Below, one piece after another: positions 1-11,552 of a stretch of DNA of 51,121 nucleotides (position 1 is the first letter of the stretch; each line of letters starts with the position of its first letter). Origin of the DNA: Ectocarpus siliculosus (Eukaryota > Sar > Phaeophyceae > Ectocarpales > Ectocarpaceae); assembly GCA_000310025.1 (NCBI GenBank), contig FN649748.1, forward strand, positions 2,124,288 to 2,175,408. Reading direction: 5' to 3'. A program made the position numbers and the translations under genes. The notes beneath the pieces were generated by a model. It did no database searches and had not been told where the DNA came from. It was given only the letters and a program-made list of their open reading frames with translations.

Positions 1-1021
1 GGGGGGGGGGGGGAGGGGGGGCGTACTCTTATGTTTTGCATGCCTTAGCGGTTAGACCATTGACCACGCGTCCTCGAGAGGACGGAGCATTGTTCCCACA
101 GGACCGATCACCGATGGCCAATCGTTCCTTCCTACTTTGCCAAAGGTGGCTCAAAAATGTCTTCCCTAGTCTATCTATCCTATCGATATCCCTTCCCGCC
201 TTTTCAAACCACTTCCTACTCCCCAGTACAGCTACCATCCTCTCTTCTCTATTCCATGCCTCAAACATCTCATTGTACCTCCCTTGTATTTTCCCCAGCT
301 CAGTCATGTGCACTTCCCTCTCCTTTTCGTACAACTGTCATTCCGCGACTACATGAACACGGTCTTCGCATTCGAAGCCGCAATCACATTTGAACTTGTC
401 GTCTTCGTCGTCTACCGTCCTATGTCTTCGTCGACGTTCTCGAAGGCCCATGTCCCCGGTCCTGAATTGGACCTTAAGCTTTGTCCCTGCATCCATTGGT
501 CCATGTAGGTAATCCTTGAACCTATTCCTTCTTTCAACATTCCGTACACTTCTAGACCCTCCTTATCCTCGGTTTCTTTCCTTAGATTCTGTTCTTCTCT
601 CTCGGCACAAGCAACAGATATCTCCTCCTTGAACCCCTGTAGACCCTCCGTTTCCAGCGTTTCATCTTCGTCGATGTCGAACCCCGTCCATACGTCCTCT
701 ACAACCTTGACCCTTTCCGTGGGTTGTCTACCCCTCTTTTTGTTGGCCCACTTCGCCTCCCATACTATTCTCGGCAACCTCTCCTCTCCCATCCCGCACA
801 TGTGATACTGCCATGTCAGCTTCCTTGCGTCTCTTCCCGACCGTCGGGATTGGATCCCCAATTCTGCCCTGACGGCTGCATTACTTGTGCGCTTGGAGCA
901 TCCTAGGATGATTTTCGCTGCTTTCATCTGCGGCGCCTCGAGTTCTTTCACTACCTTCTTATTTCTTTCCGATACTTCTCCGGCGTACTCTGGCGGCGGT
1001 ACGACTACGCTCTTCAAAACC
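1..1021 (-). mobile_element. 5'-truncated LINE copy (3' end), minus strand
   Basis: This block is the reverse complement of 4080-5092, almost identical over about 1 kb. It holds the region downstream of a LINE reverse transcriptase plus the element's 3' end, which lies at base 1 and ends in a run of C on the element strand (seen here as the opening G run). The 5' end is cut inside the ORF at about 1021, where similarity to the right copy stops, as expected for truncated target-primed insertion. It may extend beyond the window on the left. Only a few amino acids differ from the right copy, so the two are recent relatives. Confidence 0.85.
412..1017 (-). pseudogene. LINE post-reverse-transcriptase ORF fragment
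   Basis: A 201-residue frame matches the C-terminal half of the right-hand ORF (4086-4688) with few substitutions, for example SERNKK against WEGNRK near its start. It contains the post-RT region with the segments YAGEV, LGCSKRTSN and RKLTWQYHMCGMG. The RT active site is absent because the copy is 5'-truncated. After the frame ends at a TAG, the expected Cys/His knuckle continues in another frame, exactly as in the right copy. It cannot encode a working protein. Confidence 0.8.
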
Positions 1022-3700
1022 TCAATTTGATGGTGCAGAGACGGGGGGGGGGATAGTCAATCAATCGGTGTAATTGTCAAAATTACTCGAAAATGGACAC
1101 AACGCTAAAGTGCCAAGTTTAATGGAGACAGTTGATTGGCGGGCGCCAAGTTACATCTGTCCCGGTGGCTTTTTTTATTGCTGCAATTTGTTTAACCTAT
1201 TTGTAGATTCATCATGTACGCGAGTTGGACAATGTACGTACGTATTCTAGAGGAAAATGTCATTGGCTCTAAGGTGGAAGTTCTCGGAATTCCCGCGAGC
1301 GATTTTGGAGTGGGTTGGATGGGAACACAGCTGCTACAAGCAAGCGGCGTGCACCCACTCGTGCAGGCAAAACGGCACTACTTTTTTTGAGAAAATCTCG
1401 TCTCTTTTTCGGCCTCCTCTACAACGATGACTCATTCGAACCTCTGTCGATTTCGCCGCGTTGACAGACCTCTTGCAAGGACACGGCCCCACATCCACTC
1501 GTTTAGTCCAGTGCGTACAGGTGAGGAATACTATAATAGATATTTCATCCTTCCCGAAAAAGAGTTGGAAAAAGGATGGCCGCATAGACCTGTGGCAGAC
1601 AAAGACTCGTGTCATGTGCTGAAAACTGAAAAATAATCGATCCTCTCATTTTCTCTTCGTTGCGGCAATCTGATCTCCCTGATGCAGCCGTCTCTAAAAC
1701 TTCTACACATCGTAACCCTATCTATCTATTCCAATTTTATCCTGGTCTCAATGGGCGGATCCTAAGAGTATATTGGAATTTGATCGTACGAACTAATGTA
1801 CGTACTGCTGTACTCCCGCGTTGGAGTGCTGGAGTCCACTTTACAGTAGGCCGGAACGTGGGCGCTGATTGGGGGGGGTGTTGAACAGTCCCGCCTTTTC
1901 GACCCCGGAAACGAGATGAGGCATGCGTATCCAGTATGCATAGCCATCATTCCCACAGCGGTCAAGAAGAGCGGCAGGAAGCAGGACGGATCAGAGGGTT
2001 GGCCACGTGCACACTGGACGCTAGGTTAAGAGTACCGCGGGCGCGGGGCTGTTGCGAAGGACACTTTGGGGTTCGGTCGCTTTCAGCAGTGCAGCCACAT
2101 CAGCATCCGCCGCGGACTCGTCACATATCACACACATCAGCGAGCATAGAGAGGCCCTGGATCTAGAGTGAGATTACGTATTCCGCACTGTCAGTCTATG
2201 CTGCGGGTGTACTCCTGTGCTCTTCTATCTTCCTTTCGGTGAGTTTCCGAAGTTCGCAAGGGTTGGATCGAAGTGCTGTGTCGGTCACGTCATATTTTGA
2301 ACAGCAGCAGTTTTGGCAGCAACACAAGCCGAAATTTTCAACTTCAATTTTTCTATAGCGTAGACTCCTAACTCCACACACGCCCATCCATCTCCAGTTC
2401 AGCAGTCGCACGAATCGCTGGGGAGTAGCAAACGCACACCCAGCTGTTCCCGCGTAGGGTGGTCGCGGCAGCAGAACCTCTTACTCGCGCATGACGAATG
2501 CTGTTGTGTTGCCTTTGCACCCAAAAAAGACGGGGGGTTTTCCCGCTCGTCCGTGCCCAGCGGACGGAACCTTCAGCCAGATTTTGGGCAAAAGTGCACA
2601 TTTTTGAGGCACTACTTCTGCCGAACTGCGTGCGCGATTGAACTTCTTCCTTCTGTGCTGTCGGCTCTGACTCGCAAGGCAGCGCACTATAAGCTCCGAT
2701 TCTCGCGTGTCGCAGCTACTCCACCGAGAGGAAAGGAAACGGAGCAAAAAGTGTCAAAATCGGAGGTTTTCTGCTCTTTTGCGGCGCCCTCTTTATCCAA
2801 ATGAAAATCGGAGCTGATGATATTCTGGTCACTGCCCGTACACAGGTGTGTGTAGAGTGTGAAGGCCCAACATGTCCCTGGGTGCAAGGACTTTTGTCCC
2901 AAAAATGAACATGAAAGCGGTCTATAATCAAGTAGTTTGATGTTCGGCGTCGTCAGAAGGACTCCTTTTTACGCGCATACGAGGCCGGATTAGCACCCCT
3001 AACAGTACGGTTGACATGTATTTTGGCGATAAGACCCCAGCGAACCTCACCGAATTTATTTGCCGAATTACAGATCTGTAAACAGGGTGATACTACATGT
3101 AATCGACCTCGTATTTTGTTTGCCCAGGGTTCTGACAGTAGCGGTGATGGACAGACCCTTGAAGGTTTCCGTGACGGTGAGAGGCCTTCACCAAGTGACA
3201 ACGAGAGGCGGCTCCCTCCGAAGCACAGCAGAGGTAAGATATTGTTTTTTTCGTGGTTATCCTCTCTTTTTTGTTATCGTCCCTTGTATCGGTCGGCCGC
3301 ACAACTCCTAAGCAACCTCTGACTGGCCAAGCAGCCACCCCTGCACAACCCAAACCTTTCGCTGCCTACATTTATCGAAGGAACTTTATGCTCAACATTC
3401 ATCGAAACATAATACTTTGAGCACCATTTGGGAGCCCGGTTAAGAACCTCTCCATTAGAGTCTGGTATATAGCGCCCATCGCAGCCAGGAACAAAATAAG
3501 AACCTCAGTCTCGGCCAAAATTCGAGGTTCTCAAATGCGTGCGCTAACTGCACAAGGGAATGCCGATGAGTCACTTGTAATTTCCCTAATTCAGGATATT
3601 CACAAGGCGATATCGCCGACTCCGCTGAGTTCTGGGCAAAGTGAGTGCCACCATTATTGCCGCGCCCCCCCCTCCGTAGAGGCAGTCCGGAAGGGAGTAA
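1022..3700. other. spacer without a supported gene
   Basis: Only short overlapping frames on both strands occur here, none with a recognisable domain or clean splice signals. A G run lies near 1045 and a short T run near 1170. The stretch separates the two inverted LINE copies. Confidence 0.5.
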
Positions 3701-3728
3701 AAGTAGGGGACACGGAAAGGTGTCAGGA

Positions 3729-4688
3729 ATGCTGTTCGCGGACGATTTTGTTGGTATGTCGGACACCCCTGAGGGACTGCAACTGCAAATTTACGCTGCG
3801 AAGAAGCTTACTGATAAGCGGAGATTATCTGCCAACGTTAAGAAGAGTGCCGTCATTGTATGCAACGAGGACAGAGAGGAACCAGTAGAATATAGATGGA
3901 AGTGGGGGATCGAGGAAATTGCAGTAGTGGACCAGTACACATGCCTCGGAGTAGAGATCGCAAAAGACTGCTCGTGGAATGCACGCATGTCCAAGGTAGC
4001 GGAAAAGGGCACAGCACGAGCAGGGAAGCTGCACCCAATACTCGCAAACCGGCACCTCGATACACGCATCAGATTGTCGGTTTTGAAGAGCGTAATCGTA
4101 CCGCCGCCAGAGTACGCCGGAGAAGTATGGGAAGGGAATAGGAAGGTAGTGAAAGAACTCGAGGCGCCGCAGATGAAAGCAGCGAAAATCATCCTAGGAT
4201 GCTCCAAGCGCACAAGTAATGCAGCCGTCAGGGCAGAATTGGGGATCCGATCCCGACGGTCGGGAAGAGACGCAAGGAAGCTGACATGGCAGTATCACAT
4301 GTGCGGGATGGGAGAGGAGAGGTTGCCGAGAATAGTATGGGAGGCGAAGTGGGCCAACAAAAAGAGGGGTAGACAACCCACGGAAAGGGTCAAGGTTGTA
4401 GAGGACGTATGGAAGGGGTTCGACATCGACGAAGATGAAACGCTGGAAACGGAGGGTCTACAGGGGTTCAAGGAGGAGATATCTGTTGCTTGTGCCGAGA
4501 GAGAAGAACAGAATCTAAGGAAAGAAACCGAGGATAAGGAGGGTCTAGAAGTGTACGGAATGTTGAAAGAAGGAATAGGTTCAAGGATTACCTACATGGA
4601 CCAATGGATGCAGGGACAAAGCTTAAGGTCCAATTCAGGACCGGGGACATGGGCCTTCGAGAACGTCGACGAAGACATAGGACGGTAG
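3729..4688 (+). pseudogene. LINE reverse transcriptase (C-terminal part) and post-RT region
   Basis: The frame opens MLFADDFVG, the motif-C aspartate pair of non-LTR reverse transcriptases, followed by TPEGLQ, then SANVKKSAV and the DQYTCLGVEI segment typical of the RT thumb in LINEs. The frame runs to a TAG at 4686-4688. The Cys-rich knuckle that should follow (CDCG then FECEDRVH, about 4708-4755) is in another frame, so a frameshift lies near 4610-4690. A TGA at 4760-4762 then stands where the next Cys codon is expected, before QLYEKE. With the 5' end missing and these two lesions, the copy is dead. Confidence 0.8.
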
Positions 4689-4765
4689 ACGACGAAGACG
4701 ACAAGTTCAAATGTGATTGCGGCTTCGAATGCGAAGACCGTGTTCATGTAGTCGCGGAATGACAG

Positions 4766-5071
4766 TTGTACGAAAAGGAGAGGGAAGTGCACATGACTGA
4801 GCTGGGGAAAATACAAGGGAGGTACAATGAGATGTTTGAGGCATGGAATAGAGAAGAGAGGACGGTAGCTGTACTGGGGAGTAGGAAGTGGTTTGAAAAG
4901 GCGGGAAGGGATATCGATAGGATAGATAGACTAGGGAAGACATTTTTGAGCCACCTTTGGCAAAGTAGGAAGGAACGATTGGCCATCGGTGATCGGTCCT
5001 GTGGGAACAATGCTCCGTCCTCTCGAGGACGCGTGGTCAATGGTCTAACCGCTAAGGTATGCAAAACATAA
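4766..5071 (+). pseudogene. LINE C-terminal tail ORF remnant
   Basis: A 101-residue charged frame follows the TGA that interrupts the Cys knuckle and runs nearly to the element's 3' end. It is in frame with that knuckle (CDCG and FECEDRVH), so it is the natural C-terminus of the LINE protein separated from it by one nonsense codon. The same frame and the same TGA are present in the inverse copy (29-334, minus strand). It is rich in Glu, Arg and Lys. No known domain was recognised in it. Confidence 0.6.
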
Positions 5072-5109
5072 GAGTACGCCCCCCCCCCCCTCCATGCTAC
5101 GTCTGCTGT

Positions 5110-5232
5110 GATGTCTTCATCGTCACGGGGTCCAGGAATATCGATTATGATCCAGGGGCAGAAGAGATCGAGGAGGTAGTGGACGAAGTCGGCAGCGTAC
5201 GGGCAAGCCGAGAAGAGGCCCGACCTGATTGA
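5110..5232 (+). CDS. possible terminal exon, acidic peptide
   Basis: Directly after the LINE tail a 40-codon frame reads DVFIVTGSRNIDYD followed by an acidic stretch with EEIEEVVDEVG, ending at TGA. Codon usage and composition look coding and the segment is outside the repeat. A GTAAGG donor-like site at 5269 follows another open frame in the same stretch (ends DTTNPN), so the true frame is uncertain. It might belong with the 5596-5880 exon. The function is unknown. Confidence 0.2.
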   Translation, partial: DVFIVTGSRNIDYDPGAEEIEEVVDEVGSVRASREEARPD

Positions 5233-5595
5233 TGCGTCAGAGAGCAAAGAAGACACAACAAATCCCAATGTAAGGTTTGATTATGGGGTCCCCTTACGTG
5301 CAAACTTGCGTGTGGCGAATTTCTGATCCATGAACTTCCCGTTAAACCAACGGGGTCACAACCAACACTACGGATGTCGAGGGGGGTTACCTCACCCCCC
5401 TCCCCAAGTCGGCCACACCTTGACCCAAACGAGATAATGCACAGTTGGCGGGCCTAGGCATGAACTGCGGGTGAAGAGCACCAGCCGACGATGCTGTAGT
5501 GAAGGGCACAACTGTCAGGCGGTTCGACCTCCGTTTGACGAACTGTCTCTATTGACGAGCTGTCTCTATTTTATCCTATTCGTCCTGGCTTGCAG

Positions 5596-5880
5596 GTCTA
5601 CGCGGAAGTGGCAAAGGGAGCAATTAACAGCTTTCCGATCGGGCCAGCCGTCGTCTCGTCCGTTGTCGAAGACACGCTGGGGCTGTGTGAGGGGTTTAGG
5701 GCTTTGTTGGAGCCGCTAGTAGTCAAGTTGAGCAAGATGGACTATGTGGCGAAGACGATCCTGGCACTATGGGCTTTCCTCCTCAATATCTTGGGAGAGG
5801 GGATCGACAAGCCTCCCACCTCGGATGGGGTAGCCCAATTCACGGGGATCAACAACAGACATTCATTGCAACAAAGACAT
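5596..5880 (+). CDS. internal exon of an unknown helical protein
   Basis: A pyrimidine-rich stretch ending cttgcag gives a good splice acceptor. From it, 95 codons read VYAEVAKGAINSFPIGPAVV and on through a long amphipathic, probably all-helical stretch, with a hydrophobic segment TILALWAFLLNIL near residues 60-72. A GTAAAA donor follows at 5881, though the frame stays open to 6102. The helical pattern recalls N-terminal bundles of HeLo or STAND-type proteins, but that is only an impression. A further exon may lie at 5968-6096 (a frame reading VDSAEERGTV then LPWRRFF), but phases do not join simply. The start codon and other exons are not found. Confidence 0.5.
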
Positions 5881-7016
5881 GTAAAAAGACTGAAACTGAT
5901 CAAGCGGTGCAAATTTCGACAAGATTATGTTGCAGTCAATTTTGCGCGCCATCGCGCCTGGGATCAGTGTAGATTCAGCGGAGGAACGGGGGACGGTAAC
6001 GGAACCGGTATTGCCGTGGCGGCGTTTCTTCGACACAGGGGTGGGGGCCGTAGCAGAGAGGGGAAGGAATATGAAACCTCCAACTTTCAGACAATAACGT
6101 GAGTGCATGAGGGAGATGGGTGATGTTGATGCCCCCTGGGCTACGATTGTATTTTTTTTTCTCTTTGCCATTTAGATTCCCGGTGAAAGGTGAAAGAGAC
6201 GTGGAAATCATTCGTTCACCAATGAACCAGCTTTTTGTGGCTTCGTGCACACGGACACCCCGTAGAAAGGGACTCAGCAGTGTACTACATCAACGAGGTC
6301 TCTGTCGTCGGCGATGACCTCAAAGCTCTGCAGTGAAACAACAAGAATATTGCAGAGGAAACCGCGTGTGCGCCACACGTGTTGTTGTTGATGTGTTCTA
6401 TCTTCACATCGACAACAACCGATTCCGCTGCTGCGGATAACTTCTGTGGTCACAGAGCCACTACCCACAAGAAAACAAAGAAAACTAAACAACTGGCCCA
6501 CACAAACACCTTCGCAAAAAGAAAAAAAAAACAGGAAGTAGAAGGGACCTATACACCATCGCATAGGCGACTTAGGATAAAAAAACAAAGCCAGATGGTC
6601 AGTGCTCCCGCTCGGCGCGCGACGCCATACAAAAAAATGTAGACAAAATAATCAAGTATCAACGCAAGAGGAAAAACCAAACACGTGAAGCCATCGTTTC
6701 ACCACGGCCATTCTTTGGCCGCTGGGGTGGAACCGGCTGACGTTCCCCAAGGCACACCTTAGACATATATGTCTCCTTTCCCACACGGGAAATCAACTAT
6801 AATAGACACTTTATTCTACCCCTTTTATGCCAGGTTATTCCATGCCAGGAATTCGGCGGTTACTCCCGACCGGGTGTAGGGCAGCCGTATCAAAGGGGAG
6901 CCGCGTATCAAACACGCTGTACACTGGGAAAACATAACCGTGCACAAAAAAATCAAAGAAGAATACATCGGGGATGGGTGCGGAGGGAGAAAGAGTCTGT
7001 CCCCCCCCCGTGCAAG
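5881..7016. other. spacer without a supported gene
   Basis: Apart from the possible continuation exon near 5968-6096, only short frames occur. A-rich runs lie around 6520-6580. No RNA gene or element end was recognised. Confidence 0.4.
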
Positions 7017-7360
7017 GGGGATGATCGCACCACGTTGCGTTAAATTGGTCAAACATCCTCGAGGCAGCTGCACAGTGCTTACAACTGTCTCTGGAAGTGA
7101 AAGCACCAGAAAATAAATTTAAGTGATACGCAGCTGTCATCTGTACGCAAGGAAGTAAGCACAAGATGCCGAACACCCTTAGCAGGATGCAGCTCACCCT
7201 TCATGCGACTCGCCGAATACCTCACGGCGCTTCGCGCTTGGTGATGTGAGAGCCTGGTCCGGTGAGAACCCGGCGTGTTCCGTCCCGGCTTTGTAGGGAT
7301 GTGAGGTCAATGGTCTAACGACTACGGCATGCACGACTATGAGTATGAGTACACCCCCCG
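7017..7360 (+). mobile_element. left arm of inverted element pair, LINE-like 3' end
   Basis: This arm is the diverged reverse complement of 7805-8145. Its last 60 bases (tcaatggtctaac, then ggcatgca, then gagtac and a C run) match the 3' terminus of the LINE at 5020-5090, including the C tail, and the minus-strand peptide HAVVVRPLTSHP parallels HALAVRPLTTRP in the LINE at 36-90. It is therefore read as the 3' end of a related LINE or of a non-autonomous element borrowing its tail. No ORF with RT motifs is present. Confidence 0.6.
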
Positions 7361-7804
7361 TGGGTTCCCCCCACCCCAACCCCCCTCCCACCGATCCCCC
7401 GCCTAACTAACTTCCAACTCCACGAATACAAGTCTACGTCAACCCGGCAGCATCTGCTGGCCTCGAAGACGCGGACAGCTCCCTCTCTCTGCTCAGTCTA
7501 CATAAGGTGTTTGCGCTCTTTCGCAGTAACCGGCAGCAAAGCGGGGGCTTCGCCACCGTTTAGGTCTAGACTGTACGACACATCGCCACGATTAGTGATT
7601 CGGCGCTTCGATCGTTGTGCATTTCTGATCTGGTCGGCTTTTAACCCAGCAACATACGCTTGCCCCTTCTCGTGGTTCTTGTGGTTCCCCTGGCTGGCAC
7701 GGATGTTGCCAAATCTGTGTTCGCAAATATCTGACCGGCGAAGGGTACGAAATGGCGAGAGGGGTTTGGGGGATAGGGAGAGTGGGGTTTGAGGGCGTTG
7801 GGTA
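7361..7804. other. spacer between inverted element arms
   Basis: About 440 bases lie between the two element tails. Short frames on both strands show no recognisable domain. The strand becomes G-rich towards 7805. Confidence 0.5.
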
Positions 7805-8145
7805 TGGGGGGGGTGTACTCACAGTCGTGCATTCCGTAGTGGTTTGACCTTTGACCTCGCATCCCTACAAAGCCGGGACGGAGCACGCCGGGTTCTCACC
7901 GGCCCAGGTTCTCACATCACCAAGCGCCAAGCGCCGTGAGGTATTCGGCGAGTCGCATGGAGGGTGCGCTGCATCCTGCTAAAGGTGTTTGGTATCTTGA
8001 GCTTACTTCCTTGCAGCGGATGATAGCTGCGTATGACTTAATTTATTTTCTGGTGCTTCAACTTCCAGAGACAGTAATAAGCACTGTGTAACTGCCTCGG
8101 GGGTGCTTGACCATTTTAACACAACGTGGTGCGATCATCCCCTTT
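7805..8145 (-). mobile_element. right arm of inverted element pair
   Basis: This is the reverse complement of 7017-7360 with scattered substitutions and small indels. The element 3' end (G run here, C run on the element strand) lies at 7806, so the two copies are tail to tail. Divergence is clearly greater than between the two LINE copies at the window's left end, so this pair is older. Confidence 0.6.
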
Positions 8146-11100
8146 GCGCGGAGTGAGAGTTCTCGACCCCGCACAACGTAGTATACTCGACCACCATTAT
8201 GGGTACCGCAAAAAAAACAAAGGAAATACAAAAAAGGCAACATGTTTGTCGAGCTCACGAAGCGAGCGGCTTGTTGTACAACGTCGCTGCCAAGCGACGA
8301 AAACCAACCCCGATGGTACACACCGCAGGGGGAGTTGGGGATGGGGGGCTACGATTTAATAACTATTCAATTCAACACAGAGTTAAAAAAAAAACGTAAA
8401 GAGTATCCGCGTGGGTCAGCAAACCCCTTCGTCTGCATGCAAGTCTTGCCTGGCTAGGATCTCGAGGGAAGGTGCTTCGTCGACGGTTGCCCTCTTGCAC
8501 AAGCGACTCGTCCGCGACGATATGACGACAGATGGAGACAAAACCCAGAATCGATACCAGCATGTCGAACCAAGTCTCTCTCGTGAGAAACGCGTCTTCG
8601 AAACTATCCTCCCCGTCAGAAAAAAGCTCCAAGTCACACCTCGAACCACCGAGATTCTCCAGGACACGGACGAGGTGAACGCTGTCTGCGGAAGTGATGC
8701 AACTCGTCACGATGCCAATCCTCTTCTTGACTTTGACTTTGTTGCGGCCGTAAGCACCTACAATAATACGCAGCGAAGTAGAAGTCAGGAACAAAGAGGC
8801 ATTCTCAACCCACCTATGCTCCCTTGCTGTTGGCTCAAGTATCAACGCTACAATGGTCAAAGCGATACCATTTGCACATGAAACCAAAGCGAAGAAAAAA
8901 ACAAAAAAATAAGTCCTTTTTTTTTTCGGGTTGAACCCCGATCGTCGGGAAAAATAAACAAATCATCGTACATATTCCCCGTCCCCTTCAAAAGAAAGCC
9001 CTTCCCTGCAAGACCATCAATCTTAATGCTCTATGACGCAAGCATTGATCCAACAAAGAACAAATATCTCGCCGTTCATGATGTCCACGTCATCGTTCAT
9101 CTCGCGCGCCAACTCCGCGTAGCAAGCTCTCTCGGCGTTCGGCGCCTATTAGCCTCTCGCCACCAGCTTTGCGTTCGCGCTGTTGTAGGTCCGCATCGCA
9201 CTGCCAGACGGGTTCTTCAACAGCACAATCATGGCAGACGGCATCGGGCGGTAAGAATACGTTTGGCTTAAGACAACAAATCGCCGTGTATAGCCTAGGC
9301 GGTCTCGAATCATTGTTATCGGCCATGGAGTGGCAATGGCTTTGGGCAAAAACAAGGAACTCTGGGTCAACTGGATTTCGGCGCAAGGACATGGTACGCT
9401 TTACCGTGGATAGAGAATCACCACCCCAAGAGTTCCTAGAAGACAATAACGACTGCCCGACCCGTGTAAACTTACGAACACCGACCCCAAGGGATCCAGG
9501 AGTGTTGTCGTGCTCTGCATCAGACGAGAATCGACGCCCTTCCTCTCTCCACCAGGTCTGCACCTGTCTATGCCAGTAGGTGGTGGTGCCCACACGAGTG
9601 CCCGGTCTATGATGCACCTCGAGGAAAAGACAACCGGACGTTTATACTCGGACACAGGGCCGCGTGTCCGTAGTGGGCTGGGAGGGTGCCCAACAGCGCT
9701 GTCCGAGTCCTGGAACGAAGGACGGGCGGTTCGCACACATATATAAAAGACCCAAGGTTAACCTCTTCATATCAGTAGTTCTGGTATACATACCTAAAGG
9801 ACTCATCGCCGCATTTTGTTCTTCGATCACATCCCGGCAGAGGGAACAAACAACATGACACACGTCTCACGTACCTCCTTCGGGTACTCCTTCATAGGTG
9901 CTGGCGATGGTATTTTGTGTTGACGCTTTGCCCTCTGTTGTTCTTCACGACCCACGGAGGACATAGGGGATGCAAGGAACGAGTAGCACCAGCCCGAGGG
10001 GGAGTTGCATCCATCCCTGCAAGTAAGGGATTCGGACTGTGGCACGGCGGAACACGGGCGGTTGCTAAGGTCTAGAGTACAACCCGACCGAACCTTCAGG
10101 GAAGGGATATGATTCAACTCAAGAATGCTTTTAATAGGCGAGGAGTATGTATTTGCGGTTTCGTCCCGACACGTAAGCATCTCCAATGCTTGCAAGAAAT
10201 ATTGTATAGTACCGTACGTCGTGCAGCTGATGTTGGGCTGTCGAGGCTCGGTGGGGAGGGGCGGAAGGACTTCCGTGCATGCCCAACGATCCCCGGTTTT
10301 CTTCACACAGCATGCTCGTGAATCAACCACCATTCGTTGATAAATTCCGTTCCGTAGCACGCAATTAGTGATGGTCAATGCCGAAAGGGTTTAAGCCCAT
10401 CTTAGCCATCTTGTGTGATAAGCTTACTACCACCGTAGGCCGTGCAACCACTCAAGCTCCATGCGGGGCGATTGACTTTGTTCGTTGGAACGCCGAAGTT
10501 TTTTGGGGTACTGTACATGCACATCACCCTTCAATCGACGGGGGATAAATCTCGACTCTGAGCTTTATTTAAGAAAGGGAAACTTGTATGGAGCTCTGGG
10601 GGTGCTCTAGCACGGACGAACCAGATCAATCTGTCAGAAAACGTCGTGGGGTTGGGGGGATTTCGAGTCTACGAGGCGCGAGAGGCGAAGGGTGGCACGC
10701 CGTGCGTCAGACAAGGCAGGCACATATACCGCCATCAATTGAAGAGTGCTTCATGATGTTAGCATCTTTTAACAAACGGAAACCTCTGCAGAATTCTCAA
10801 CTAACAACATGGGCAGCATATCCTGCAGTAGCGCTACACTATGTATCGTACGCGAGAAGAACGGAGACTCGACGGCGGGCAAGAGGCTCTCAAAGGGAGC
10901 TTGGTCGCAAACACACGTCTATGGGGAACCCTTGGGGAACCTGTCATTTTCTCTACATGGACTGACCTCTGAGCAGCTTTGACCCTGCACCAGTCCAGAA
11001 AAATGACTTGAGCAAGGGATACGACCACCTATCGGCGCTTCGGGGGCAGAGAGGGGGGTGGGCGGACTGCTGTTCTCCTGGTAAAAACGAGCAAATCGAT

Positions 11101-11340
11101 TGCAGGTCCGTCTGACGACGCCAAAGGCGGCGGATCCCCACATGGGGACAGGGGGACGGTTCTTATCCTCCCCCTGTGCACCTCCTGTACCTTTTTTTTA
11201 TCTCTTTTTTTTTAGGTATCCCTTTGTACACCAGGTTCTATTTTTTTTTAAATCGGTGTGGTGGGTCGGGATGTGGGGATCCCGGTATGTAGCGTCTCCC
11301 AACTGGCCTGTGAGACCAGTCCTGTGAGACAGGGCAGGAT
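8146..11340. other. gene-poor region with ambiguous ORFs
   Basis: Competing open frames occur on both strands (8372-8887 minus, 171 codons, against 8411-8881 plus, 156 codons; 9090-9617 minus; 9827-10378 minus; 10588-10965 plus). None carries a motif I recognise, and where two strands are both open neither can be preferred. On the minus strand at 9020-9250 a protein-like frame (AELAREMNDDVD preceded by MRTYNSANAKLV) is broken by adjacent TAA and TAG codons, so it may be a decayed coding segment. Confidence 0.35.
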
Positions 11341-11393
11341 AACAGAAGCTTGCCGCACATCTGTACTCGAAGGTACATCGTCATCTCTCCACT

Positions 11394-11552
11394 ATGGACT
11401 GTGCAGCTGTTCACGCCCGCATGGAAGAGCTGAAGGTGCACCCAGGAGATCCACGATTGGTATCTTGGAGTGATCTCGGCACCCTGAGGAGGATTGGAGA
11501 CGTGGGGGGCACCGCCAGGGTCGCCGTGAAACGAGATGTTCACAGTCAACAG
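11394..11552 (+). CDS. possible first exon, unknown protein
   Basis: An in-frame TAA at 11340 precedes an ATG at 11394. Fifty-three codons follow, reading MDCAAVHARMEELK, later LGTLRRIGDVGG and ARVAVKRDV, and end exactly at a consensus GTGAGT donor. The last third loosely resembles the first strands of a protein kinase N-lobe (glycine-containing turn, then VAVK), but the glycine loop is incomplete. Later exons were not found; frames at 11792-12178 look unlike protein. Confidence 0.35.

Larger units (their letters stand above)
3701..5092 (+). mobile_element. 5'-truncated LINE copy with RT active-site motif and C-tailed 3' end
   Basis: This is the longer of the two LINE copies. It starts shortly before the RT motif C (FADD, about 3732) and runs through the RT thumb and post-RT region to a 3' end reading gagtacg followed by a C run at about 5078-5090. 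Upstream RT motifs and the endonuclease are missing, so it is 5'-truncated, with a breakpoint around 3.65-3.72 kb. The last kilobase is duplicated in inverse orientation at 1-1021. The 3' tail is C-rich, not the poly(A) of typical LINEs. Confidence 0.85.

Noticed and set aside
3645-3728. N-terminal part of the 347-codon frame as LINE protein
   Set aside because: The residues before MLFADD are Pro/Arg-rich and unlike RT; they are flanking DNA in frame with a truncated copy.
9090-9617. 175-codon minus ORF as a zinc-binding protein (CHDC and WQC)
   Set aside because: The cysteines do not form a known spacing, and a second frame in the same place looks equally protein-like but has adjacent stops.
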